A DNA stretch of 64,000 nucleotides from NCBI GenBank assembly GCA_963757125.1, contig CAVWQP010000009.1, positions 558,001 through 622,000 of the forward strand. The letters are read 5' to 3'. The translations under genes were made by a program, and so were the position numbers. Source of the DNA: CAVVSD01 sp963757125 (GTDB lineage: Bacteria; Actinomycetota; Thermoleophilia; Solirubrobacterales; Solirubrobacteraceae). Under the pieces are notes generated by a model. That model had not been told where the DNA came from and did no database searches. It saw only the letters and a list, made by a program, of their open reading frames with translations. The stretch's first letter is position 1; the number at the start of each line of letters is the position of its first letter. This document shows, one piece after another, positions 49,869 to 57,913 of this stretch.

Positions 49869-50854
49869 CAGTGGACGCTCGACGCGGCCCAGGGGTTCAG
49901 GTCGCCGCGGTCCGTCTCGAGGGGCGGCGCGGCCTCGAGCATGGACTCGGGCATCGCGACGTTGCGGTAGAAGGTGTTCGAGCCCTGCGAGGGCGTCCAG
50001 CGCAGCGTCTCCCAGTCGGGCATGTACAGGCGATAGCCGCCCGTGTTGACCTCGATGCGCACGCCGCCCGGCTCGCGCGCGTAGAGGTAGTCCTGCTCGC
50101 CCATCCCGTGGCGGCCGGGCCCGAACTCGATCGGGATGCCCGCGCCCAGGAGGATGTCCGCGGCCCGCAGGAGCTCGTCGCGCGAGTCGACCCAGTAGGA
50201 GACGTGGTGCAGCCGCCCGGGGACGCCCGCCTGCTCGATGATGAGCCCGAGATCGTGGGACTTCTCGCAGTTGGTGACCATGGCGAACACCGGGACCTCG
50301 GCGTCGTCGAGGACCGTGTACTCCGTGAAGCGGTAGCCGAGGACGTCGCGGTACCAGCCGGCGTCGTCCAGCGGGTTCGTCGTCATGACCGTGACGTGGT
50401 CGATCTGCCGCGGCGCGATGCCGCGCGGCACGTAGGCCTGCGGGCGGTTGGGATAGGAGGAGGCCATCTCCGGCGGCGCCTGCCAGCGCTCGACCTCGTA
50501 GAAGAGCTCGTGGATCTGGCCGCCCGGGCCGCGGTACTGGTAGGCGGGGCCGTGGCCGGTGGAGTCGTCCTTCCACCCGATGCCGGCGCCGGCCGCCTCG
50601 ACCTGCGCGACCGCGCGCTCGAGGTGCTGGGGGCTGAGCATGCGCCAGCCGATGTGGACGAGGCCGGGCTCGTCGGACTCGGTGAGCTTGAGGCTGTGGT
50701 GGTCCCACTCGCCCCAGGCGCGCAGGTAGACGGAGCCGCCCTCGCGGCCCGACTCCTCCAGGCCGAGGACGTCGTGGTAGAAGCGCAGGGACTCCTCGGG
50801 CTTCGGGCTGAGCACCTCGACGTGTGCGAGGTGGGCGATGAGCCGATCGGGCAC
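49868..50854 (-). CDS. Extradiol ring-cleavage dioxygenase (VOC, catechol 2,3-dioxygenase-like)
   Basis: A 328-residue type I extradiol dioxygenase with two VOC domains (~8-125 and ~150-290). The Fe(II) ligands His153, His217 and Glu268 sit at almost the same positions as in catechol 2,3-dioxygenase. It opens a catechol ring next to the diol. A TTG at 50872 is in frame, but GTG 50854 has GAGGAGAG upstream and gives a normal N terminus. It is the first gene of a two-gene operon with the hydroxylase; an inverted repeat lies 32 bases upstream. Confidence 0.88.
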   Translation of the reverse strand: MPDRLIAHLAHVEVLSPKPEESLRFYHDVLGLEESGREGGSVYLRAWGEWDHHSLKLTESDEPGLVHIGWRMLSPQHLERAVAQVEAAGAGIGWKDDSTGHGPAYQYRGPGGQIHELFYEVERWQAPPEMASSYPNRPQAYVPRGIAPRQIDHVTVMTTNPLDDAGWYRDVLGYRFTEYTVLDDAEVPVFAMVTNCEKSHDLGLIIEQAGVPGRLHHVSYWVDSRDELLRAADILLGAGIPIEFGPGRHGMGEQDYLYAREPGGVRIEVNTGGYRLYMPDWETLRWTPSQGSNTFYRNVAMPESMLEAAPPLETDRGDLNPWAASSVH

Positions 50855-50885
50855 GGCGGTCTCTCCTCTCAAGGGCAGCGCCGAA

Positions 50886-50906
50886 TGTATCCACTTGGCA
50901 AAGTGG
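50886..50906. promoter_or_regulatory. Operator-like inverted repeat, site A
   Basis: CCACTT-N4-AAGTGG (50891-50906) preceded by TGTAT. The 13 bases TGTATCCACTTGG (50886-50898) recur exactly at 56209. The site lies between the divergent dioxygenase operon and the MDO-like alcohol dehydrogenase operon, so one bound regulator could control both. Confidence 0.65.
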
Positions 50907-50996
50907 CGTCAACGTGGTGGCTCCCGCTTGGCGCCATGCCCCTCGTGACAAAGGCTACGATCGCCGCTCGGTCGTCGTCGCGAGGAGAGGTGCACG

Positions 50997-52370
50997 GTGG
51001 ACACCACCAAGGTGTACGAGTTCCCCATCCGCGAGCACTGGCGCCAGCCCCGAGCCCTGCTCGGCGCGGGCGCGGCCGAGCTCGCCGGCCCGGAGGCGGC
51101 GACCATGGGGCTCAAGCACGTCCTCTTCGTGACCTCGGGGCTGCGCGGCACCGGCATCGTCGACGAGGTCCGCGGCTCCTTCGAGGACTCGGGCGTCGCC
51201 GTGACCGTCTACGACGGGGTCGAGTCCAACCCCAAGGACTACAACGTCATGGACGCCTACCAGGCGTTCGCCCAGGCCGAGTGCGACGGCTTCGTCTCGC
51301 TCGGCGGCGGCAGCTCGCACGACACGGCCAAGGGCGCGCGCATCGTCGCCGCGCACGACGGGCGCAACGTCAACGACTTCGCCGGCCTCAACGTGTCCGA
51401 GCGCCTCGACAACCCGCCGCAGATCGCGATCAACACCACGGTCGGGACGGGCTCGGAGACCACGCCCGCCTACGTCATCACCGACACGACCTCCGACAAC
51501 GCGCCGTACAAGTGGGTCGGGTTCGACAAGGCGTGCACGACGACGCTGGCGATCAACGACCCGGTCCTCATGCTCACGCAGCCGGCCGAGTACGTCGCCT
51601 ACACGGGCTTCGACACGATGGCCCACGCCTCCGAGTGCTACACGAACCGCGTCCAGATGCACTCGGCCACGCCGCAGTCGCTGCGAGCGGTGGAGCTCGT
51701 CGAGGACAACCTGCGCCAGGCGTACGCCAACCCGCGCGACATCGACGCGATGACGAACATGATGTGGGCCCAGTACATGGCCGCGCAGGCGTTCTCGTCG
51801 GGGCTGCTCGGGATCATCCACTCGCTCTCGCACGCCGTCTGCGCGTGGTACGACGTCCACCACGGCCTCAACAACGGCGTCGGCATCGCCCGCGTGTGGA
51901 CCTACAACCTCCCCGCGTGCCCGGACCGCTTCGCCGACATCGCCGACGCGATGCATGCGACGAAGCCCGGCATGTCCCGGGTCGAGAAGGGCGACGCCGC
52001 GATCGAGGCGGTCATCCGCCTCGCGCGCGACTGCGGGATCCCGGAGAACTGGTCGACGGCGCAGGAGTACCCCAAGACGCGCATCGGGAAGGGCTGGTAC
52101 GAGAGCCGCCCCGCGAAGATCGAGCCCGACGACGCCGAGCTCGAGAAGATGGCCGCGCACATGCTCGCCGACATCTGCACGCCGGGGAACCCGCGTCAGG
52201 TGACGCTGGAGACGTGCAAGGAGATCCTGCGCGACTGCGCGTTCGACTCCATGGACAGCAAGGCCGGCGCGCCCCTGGACGGCCGGCCGAACCACGGTGG
52301 CGCCGGCGCCACGCTGCCGCGGCTCGGGATGACCGAGATGAACACGGGCGCGGTCGTCGTGGAAGCCTGA
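50997..52370 (+). CDS. Iron-containing alcohol dehydrogenase, NDMA-dependent methanol dehydrogenase (MDO)-like
   Basis: A 457-residue group III alcohol dehydrogenase. NAD motif GGGSSHD at 103-109; metal ligands Asp206, His210, His275 and His289 (GFDTMAH ... IIHSLSHAV ... DVHHG). Long stretches, such as PRALLGAGA, VESNPKDYNVM and NNPxKWVGFD-like (APYKWVGFD), resemble methanol:NDMA oxidoreductases of Amycolatopsis and relatives, though my recall of that family is from memory. It oxidises a primary alcohol to an aldehyde. GTG 50997 has GAGGAGAGG upstream. It is followed seven bases later by the MoxR-type gene. Confidence 0.85.
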   Translation: MDTTKVYEFPIREHWRQPRALLGAGAAELAGPEAATMGLKHVLFVTSGLRGTGIVDEVRGSFEDSGVAVTVYDGVESNPKDYNVMDAYQAFAQAECDGFVSLGGGSSHDTAKGARIVAAHDGRNVNDFAGLNVSERLDNPPQIAINTTVGTGSETTPAYVITDTTSDNAPYKWVGFDKACTTTLAINDPVLMLTQPAEYVAYTGFDTMAHASECYTNRVQMHSATPQSLRAVELVEDNLRQAYANPRDIDAMTNMMWAQYMAAQAFSSGLLGIIHSLSHAVCAWYDVHHGLNNGVGIARVWTYNLPACPDRFADIADAMHATKPGMSRVEKGDAAIEAVIRLARDCGIPENWSTAQEYPKTRIGKGWYESRPAKIEPDDAELEKMAAHMLADICTPGNPRQVTLETCKEILRDCAFDSMDSKAGAPLDGRPNHGGAGATLPRLGMTEMNTGAVVVEA

Positions 52371-52377
52371 GCCCCGC

Positions 52378-53322
52378 GTGTTCGAGGGGATCGAGGACGT
52401 CCAGGCTCGGCTGACCGAGCAGCGCTACGTCTGCGATCGCCGCCTCGCGACGGTCGTGTTCCTCGCGACGAGGATCGGAAAGCCGATCCTCGTCGAGGGG
52501 CCGGCCGGCGTCGGCAAGACGGAGCTGGCCAAGGCGGTGGCGGCCGCGGTCGACACCGAGCTGATCCGCCTGCAGTGCTACGAGGGGCTCGACGAGGCGA
52601 AGGCGCTGTACGAGTGGGAGTACGGCAAGCAGCTGCTCTACACGCAGGTGCTCCGCGAGAAGATCGCCGAGCTGCTCGACCCGGTCGCGAGCCTCCACGA
52701 CGCGGCCGAGCTGCTGCGCGGGCAGGAGGACGTCTTCTTCTCGGAGAGCTTCCTCGTCGAGCGCCCGATCCTGCGCGCGCTGCGCGCCGAGCCGCCGCCG
52801 GTCCTGCTCATCGACGAGATCGACCGCGCGGACGAGGAGTTCGAGGCGTTCCTGCTCGAGTTCCTGTCGGACTTCCAGGTCTCGATCCCCGAGATCGGGA
52901 CGGTGCGGGCCGAGACACCGCCGGTGGTCGTCCTGACGAGCAACCGGTCGCGTGAGCTCAGCGAGGCGCTCAAGCGCCGCTGCCTGCACCTGCAGCTCGA
53001 CTACCCGAGCGCCGAGGTGGAGCTCGAGATCGTGCGCCTGAAGGCACCCGAGATCCGCGACGCGCTGGCCACCGAGCTCGTGGACACCATCCAGCGGCTG
53101 CGGACGGCCGACCTGCGCAAGTCGCCGAGCATCGGCGAGACGCTGGACTGGGCCCAGGCCCTCGTGGTCCTGGGCGCGGACTCGCTGGACCGCGAGCTCA
53201 TCGACGCGACGCTCAGCGTCATCGTCAAGTACGACCGCGACGCGACGAAGGCGCGCGAGGCGCTCGGGCTCAACGGCGGCCACGGGCACGATCACGCCCA
53301 CGGGCACGACCACTCGCACTAG
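52378..53322 (+). CDS. MoxR-family AAA+ ATPase with His-rich tail
   Basis: A 314-residue AAA+ chaperone-like ATPase. Walker A GPAGVGKT at 41-48, Walker B VLLIDEIDRA at 142-151, sensor region VVLTSNRSRELSEALKRRC. The final 13 residues alternate His, Gly and Asp (HGHDHAHGHDHSH), an evident metal-binding tail. Such ATPases pair with a VWA protein to mature metalloenzymes such as methanol or CO dehydrogenase. It sits between the MDO-like enzyme and the CoxE-like gene, so it may load or activate that enzyme. Confidence 0.87.
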   Translation: MFEGIEDVQARLTEQRYVCDRRLATVVFLATRIGKPILVEGPAGVGKTELAKAVAAAVDTELIRLQCYEGLDEAKALYEWEYGKQLLYTQVLREKIAELLDPVASLHDAAELLRGQEDVFFSESFLVERPILRALRAEPPPVLLIDEIDRADEEFEAFLLEFLSDFQVSIPEIGTVRAETPPVVVLTSNRSRELSEALKRRCLHLQLDYPSAEVELEIVRLKAPEIRDALATELVDTIQRLRTADLRKSPSIGETLDWAQALVVLGADSLDRELIDATLSVIVKYDRDATKAREALGLNGGHGHDHAHGHDHSH

Positions 53323-54876
53323 GTGGACCAGGTCGTCATCGACTTCATCGGCGTCCTGCGGCGCCACGACGTCCGCGTGTCGCCGGCGGAGGGCCTCGAC
53401 GCGCTCCACGCGCTGTCCCACGTCGGCATCGGCGAGCGGACGGTCGTGCGCGACGCGCTGCGCACGACGCTCATCAAGTCCTCCGAGGACGTCGAGACCT
53501 ACGACCGGCTCTTCGACCTCTTCTTCGGGCTGCGGCCCGAGCCGCCGCCCGCGGCGGCCGTGCACCCCCACGTCCACGAGAGCGGCAGCGCACCCACGGA
53601 GCTGCGGCTGGGCGAGGACCTCGAGGGCGAGCCCCCCGAGCAGGACCGCACGCACGCCGACGAGGACACGCAGGCCGTCGACCTGCGGCGCTTCCTGCCC
53701 GAGGACCAGCTGCGACCGTCGCACGACGTCCACGGCGAGACCGAGCGGCTGCGGCTCTCGGTCTTCGGCCAGAACCTCGTCCTGCAGCGCAACCCAGACG
53801 CCCTCCAGGACGCCCTCTCGCGCGTGACCCACCAGCTGCGCGTGCAGCGCGCCCGGTCGTTCAACCCGGGCGGCATCGCCTCGGAGACCGGCGCGGAGGA
53901 GCTGCCCATCGACCTCCCGGCGCCGGCGCTCGCCGAGCTCGTGGACGACCTGCGCGAGCTCGGCGTCGACGAGGAGCTCCTGCAGGCCGTCACGGCGCAG
54001 GCCGACGACATCCTGCGCGCGATGCCCGAGCTGCTCGAGGCGCTGCTCGAGCGTCAGCGCCGCCTGGCGCCCGACACGGAGGCCGCCGAGGCGGCGAGCC
54101 GCCGGTCGCTGCGCACGCTGCTGGACCTGCCGGCCGCCGAGCAGCGCGAGCTCGAGGCGGCGATCCGCCGCCTCGGCCGGTCGATCCACGGCGCGCGCGG
54201 GCGGCGGCTCAAGCGCGACCGCACCGGCCGGATCAGCCTGCCGCACACGCTGCGGCGCAACCTCGCCTACGAGGGCGTGCCGTTCGACCCGGTGCTGCGG
54301 CGGCGGCGCGAGTCGCGGCCGCGCCTGGTCGTCCTCTGCGACGTGAGCCTCTCCACCCGCAACATCGCGCGCTTCTGGCTGCACCTCGTGTACGGGCTGC
54401 AGGACCTGTTCTCGAAGGTGCGGACCTTCGTGTTCGTCGCCGACCTCGTCGAGGTGACCGGGCTCTTCGAGGAGCAGGGGCTCGGGGGCGCGGTCGACCG
54501 GATCTTCTCCGGCTCGCTCATCGACGTCGACGAGAACAGCGACTTCGGCCGCGCGTCGGCGGCGTTCAACGCCGGGTGGGCCGGCGCGGTGAACCACCGC
54601 ACGACGGTCGTCGTCCTCGGCGACGGGCGCAACAACGGCAGGCCGCCGGGCGACGACGCGCTGCACGAGATCGCGGGCCGCGCCCGCGAGCTCGTGTGGA
54701 TCACGCCCGAGCCGCGCTGGTCGTGGGCGCTCGGCGGCTGCGACATGCAGCGCTACGCGCGCGCCTGCGATCGCGTGGAGGTCGTGCGCAACGTCGCCGA
54801 GCTCGGCGCGGTCGCCGAGGCGCTCGTCAGGCCGGAACCGGGGCGGCCGACACCGCGATCGAGCGCACCTCGGTGA
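53323..54876 (+). CDS. VWA domain-containing protein (CoxE-like)
   Basis: A 517-residue partner of the MoxR ATPase. The N-terminal half is helical and charged; the C-terminal von Willebrand A domain begins RPRLVVLCD and carries the MIDAS DVSLS at 340-344. Similar CoxE proteins work with CoxD-type ATPases in metal-centre maturation. GTG 53323 follows the preceding stop directly. Its last 17 codons overlap the convergent aldehyde dehydrogenase gene. Confidence 0.85.
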   Translation: MDQVVIDFIGVLRRHDVRVSPAEGLDALHALSHVGIGERTVVRDALRTTLIKSSEDVETYDRLFDLFFGLRPEPPPAAAVHPHVHESGSAPTELRLGEDLEGEPPEQDRTHADEDTQAVDLRRFLPEDQLRPSHDVHGETERLRLSVFGQNLVLQRNPDALQDALSRVTHQLRVQRARSFNPGGIASETGAEELPIDLPAPALAELVDDLRELGVDEELLQAVTAQADDILRAMPELLEALLERQRRLAPDTEAAEAASRRSLRTLLDLPAAEQRELEAAIRRLGRSIHGARGRRLKRDRTGRISLPHTLRRNLAYEGVPFDPVLRRRRESRPRLVVLCDVSLSTRNIARFWLHLVYGLQDLFSKVRTFVFVADLVEVTGLFEEQGLGGAVDRIFSGSLIDVDENSDFGRASAAFNAGWAGAVNHRTTVVVLGDGRNNGRPPGDDALHEIAGRARELVWITPEPRWSWALGGCDMQRYARACDRVEVVRNVAELGAVAEALVRPEPGRPTPRSSAPR

Positions 54877-56200
54877 ACTCCAGCAGCCCCCAGGGCCCGA
54901 GCTCGCGCCCGTAGCCACTGCGCTTCATCCCGCCGAACGGCAGCCGCGCGTCGGAGACGACGACCGCGTTCACGAAGACCATCCCAGCGTCGATCCTGGA
55001 GGCGACCGCCCGTCCGCGGTCGTGGTCGGCGGTCCAGACGGACGCGCCGAGCCCGTAGTCGGTGTCGTTGGCCAGCGCGACCGCCGCCTCCTCGTCGGCC
55101 ACGCGGGCGATCGCCGCGACCGGGCCGAAGGTCTCCTCGCGGAACACGCGCATCGAGCTGTCCACGCCGGTGAGGACGATCGGGTCGACCCAGGAGCCGT
55201 CCCGGAAGCCACCCGTGTGCTGCTCGGCCCCGGCCGCGACGGACTCCTCGACCTGCGCCCGCAGCGCCTCGGCGAAGCGCGGCTGCGCGAGCGGTCCGAT
55301 CTGCGTCGAGGGGTCGGTCGGGTCGCCGACGCGCAGCGCGGCCGTCTTCTCGATCACCGCCTGCTCGAAGGCGTCGGCGACCTCCTCGACGACGATGAGC
55401 CGCTTGGCGTTGATGCACGCCTGGCCGGCGTTCGTGAAGCGCGACGCGACCGCCCCGGCCGCCGCCTTCTCGATGTCGGCGTCCTCCAGGACGACGAACG
55501 GATCCGAGCCGCCGAGCTCGAGGACCGACGTCTTGAGCTCGCGCCCGGCGATCGCGGCCACGCTGGACCCCGCCCGCTCGGAGCCGGTCAGCGTCACGCC
55601 GCGCACGCGCGGGTCGGCCAGCATCTGCTCGACGGCGTCGACGTCGCTGAGCACGGTCTGGAACGTGCCCTCCGGGAAGCCCGCCTCCGTGAACAGCTCG
55701 GCGATGCGCACCGCGCAGCCCGGCACGTTGGGCGCGTGCTTGAGGAGCACGACGTTGCCGGCGACGAGCATCGCGGGCGCGAAGCGGAAGACCTGCACGT
55801 ACGGGAAGTTCCACGGCATGACCGCGACGATCGGGCCGAGCGGCACCTGCTCGACCCAGTTCTCGAGCTGGTCGCCGTCGATGCGGCGCGGCGCGAGCAG
55901 CTCCGCGGCCTGGTCGGCGTAGTACTCGCAGAACCACGCGGACTTCTCGACCTCCCCGGCGGACTCGCCGAGGATCTTGCCCATCTCCGCCGTGGCCAGG
56001 GCGGCCAGCTCGTCCTTGTTCGCGCGCAGGGTCGAGGCGAGGCCGCGCACGAGGTCGGCGCGCTCGGCGAGCGGGCGCTCGCGCCAGGCGAGGAACGCGT
56101 CGTGGGCCCGGCCGACGGCCGTCTCGACCTGTGCCGGAGTCGCGGTGTCGTAGCGGCCGAGCTCGTCGCCGGTCGCGGGGTTCGTTGCGATGAGAGTCAC
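54827..56200 (-). CDS. Aldehyde dehydrogenase (succinate-semialdehyde dehydrogenase-like)
   Basis: A 457-residue NAD(P)-dependent aldehyde dehydrogenase. General-base Glu228 (VLELGGSDPF) and nucleophile Cys262 (NAGQACINAKR). The residues around VMPWNFPYVQVFRFA are those of the GabD-type branch. It would oxidise an aldehyde to an acid; in context either the product of the MDO-like enzyme or a ring-cleavage semialdehyde. The start is GTG 56200, only eight bases from operator-like site B. Confidence 0.9.
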   Translation of the reverse strand: MTLIATNPATGDELGRYDTATPAQVETAVGRAHDAFLAWRERPLAERADLVRGLASTLRANKDELAALATAEMGKILGESAGEVEKSAWFCEYYADQAAELLAPRRIDGDQLENWVEQVPLGPIVAVMPWNFPYVQVFRFAPAMLVAGNVVLLKHAPNVPGCAVRIAELFTEAGFPEGTFQTVLSDVDAVEQMLADPRVRGVTLTGSERAGSSVAAIAGRELKTSVLELGGSDPFVVLEDADIEKAAAGAVASRFTNAGQACINAKRLIVVEEVADAFEQAVIEKTAALRVGDPTDPSTQIGPLAQPRFAEALRAQVEESVAAGAEQHTGGFRDGSWVDPIVLTGVDSSMRVFREETFGPVAAIARVADEEAAVALANDTDYGLGASVWTADHDRGRAVASRIDAGMVFVNAVVVSDARLPFGGMKRSGYGRELGPWGLLEFTEVRSIAVSAAPVPA

Positions 56201-56208
56201 ACGACATG

Positions 56209-56228
56209 TGTATCCACTTGGGCAAGTG
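56209..56228. promoter_or_regulatory. Operator-like inverted repeat, site B
   Basis: TGTATCCACTTGG (56209-56221) is identical to site A, followed by GCAAGTG, giving CACTT-N4-AAGTG symmetry. It lies between the divergent aldehyde dehydrogenase and muconolactone isomerase-like genes. Confidence 0.65.
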
Positions 56229-56280
56229 CACGCAAGGCTGCGCCGTTAGGCTTCCGCCGTCCACGAGGGAGGAAAATGGC

Positions 56281-56598
56281 GTGCTGTTCTTCGTCCGCTT
56301 CGACATCACCCAGCCCGCGAACGTCACGAACGCGGATCTCATCGACACCTGGCGTCGCGAGGCGACCGCCGCCGTCGGAGCGATCGAGGCCGGGGCGATC
56401 AAGGGCATCTGGAAGATCGCCGGCGAGCGCTCGGTGCTGTGCGTCATCGAGGTCCCGGCGCCCGAGGAGCTCGACCGGGCGCTCGGCGGGCTGCCCATCG
56501 TGCGTGAGATGGGACCGGCCGTGAAGACGACGGCGAACGCGATCTACGACTACACGACCTACGCCGACGACCTCCACGCCGGCGTGCACGGTCCGTAG
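56281..56598 (+). CDS. Muconolactone delta-isomerase family protein
   Basis: A 105-residue ferredoxin-like barrel protein. LFFVRFDITQPANVTNADLIDTW and GAIKGIWKIAGERSVLCVIEV follow the CatC pattern, including the buried Glu. CatC isomerises muconolactone in the ortho-cleavage pathway; small homologues have other roles, so activity is unproven. GTG 56281 has GAGGGAGG upstream. It is followed by a peptide deformylase gene two bases later. Confidence 0.75.
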   Translation: MLFFVRFDITQPANVTNADLIDTWRREATAAVGAIEAGAIKGIWKIAGERSVLCVIEVPAPEELDRALGGLPIVREMGPAVKTTANAIYDYTTYADDLHAGVHGP

Positions 56599-56600
56599 AC

Positions 56601-57095
56601 GTGCCGGACGCCTGGATCCGGCAGTGGGGCGACCCGGCGCTCCGCCAGGTCGCCCTCCCGGTGACGGCGGTCGACGACATCCTGCGCGCCCAGGTCGCGC
56701 GGATGCGACGCAGCCTCGAGGACGCGGCGGGCGCCGGGCTCGCCGCGACGCAGGTCGGGCTCCTGCGGCGGCTCTTCGTGTTCCGCACCGACCCGGACCA
56801 CGAGGTCGACGTCCTCGTGAACCCGCGGATCGTCGAGCGGTCCGCCGAGCGTGCGACGTTCCACGAGGGCTGCCTGAGCTTCGATGCGATCGTCGTCGCG
56901 GTCGAGCGATCGACGGCCGTGCGCGTGGTCGGCGAGGACCTCGAGGGTCGCGCGCGTGAGCTCGACGTCGAGGGGTTCGCCGCGTCGCTGCTCCAGCACG
57001 AGATCGATCACCTCGACGGCGTCCTGACGCTCGACCGCGCGACGCCCGAGGAGCGGCGGCGCGCGATCGCGGTCCTGCTCGCGCAGGCCGCCTGA
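56601..57095 (+). CDS. def: Peptide deformylase
   Basis: A 164-residue metallo-deformylase that removes the N-formyl group from new proteins. Motif 1 GAGLAATQVG at 44-53, motif 2 EGCLS at 89-93 (metal Cys91), motif 3 HEIDH at 133-137. All catalytic residues are present. GTG start two bases after the isomerase-like gene. Being in a catabolic setting is unusual for a housekeeping gene; it may be a second deformylase copy. Confidence 0.92.
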   Translation: MPDAWIRQWGDPALRQVALPVTAVDDILRAQVARMRRSLEDAAGAGLAATQVGLLRRLFVFRTDPDHEVDVLVNPRIVERSAERATFHEGCLSFDAIVVAVERSTAVRVVGEDLEGRARELDVEGFAASLLQHEIDHLDGVLTLDRATPEERRRAIAVLLAQAA

Positions 57096-57099
57096 CCGG

Positions 57100-57913
57100 C
57101 TAGCCCGCGGCCCAGTAGCAGTCCGCGCCGGCGGGCTGCGGCTCGGCGACCGCGCTCAGCTCGTCGCGGGCCTTCTCGATGTCCAGGCCGGCGATGAGCG
57201 CGATCTCGGCCGTCGCCAGCGGCTCGCCGGCCCACGCGAGCACCTCGGACACGGACTCCGGCGCAGGGCGGCGCGGCAGATCCGGCTCGAGGTTCGCGAT
57301 CGCCGCCTCGTACGCCTCGATCGGGTTGAAGCCGGGGATCGCGAAGGTCACGCCGTCGGCACGCCGCAGCTCGTAGCTCGGTGCCGTGTAGCGGCGCTCC
57401 TCGCGCGGGCCGCCGAGCTTGTGGTCCAGCGAGCGGGCCGCGGGGGAGGGGGAGCGTGCGGCGCGGATGTCCGCCTGCAGCGTCTCCTCGACGTCGTCCT
57501 CGGCGCACCAGGCGGCGAGCTCGTCCGGCGCGATCCCGACGTCGGAGGCCGCCGCCGCGATGAGCTCGGGATCGTCGAGCAGACCGCCGGCCATCGTGCG
57601 GATCCGCAGCCGCCGCAGCAGCGCGGCCTCGGCGTCGGGCCGGTGCAGCCGGGCGGCGACGACCGCGCGGCAGGCCGGCTCCGACGAGGCCGGTCGCGGA
57701 TAGGGCTCGGGGTGGATCGGCATCCCGTGCCTGCGCTGCAGCGTCGGCGCGCCGGCGGCCAGCTTCTCCGCTTCGCCGGGCTCGTGGGTGAGCACGATCA
57801 TGTGCAGACCGCCACGTCAGTCCGTCGCCGTAGTGCCAGCGCAGTCGCTGGCGGACCGGCTCGGCGGAGAACGCGAACGGGCATGCGGGATCCGTGAAGA
57901 GCGTGATGTCCAT
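57100..57913 (-). pseudogene. DsbA/FrnE-like thioredoxin-fold protein (frameshifted)
   Basis: A ~270-residue DsbA-family protein (DITLFTDPACPFAFS, then RIRTMAGGLLDDPELI). The active-site pair is CPFA (Cys11, no second Cys), so it is not a normal disulfide oxidase. The frame breaks near 57811 by one extra base: HYGDGLTW should continue RLHMIVLTHEPGEAEK. The rest is intact to 57100. It is the last gene of the gnd-zwf-GH15 operon, its ATG overlapping the GH15 stop. Confidence 0.75.

Noticed and set aside
53323..54876. Evidence for a CO dehydrogenase cluster from the CoxE-like gene
   Set aside because: CoxE/MoxR pairs occur with other enzymes, and the neighbour is an iron-type alcohol dehydrogenase.
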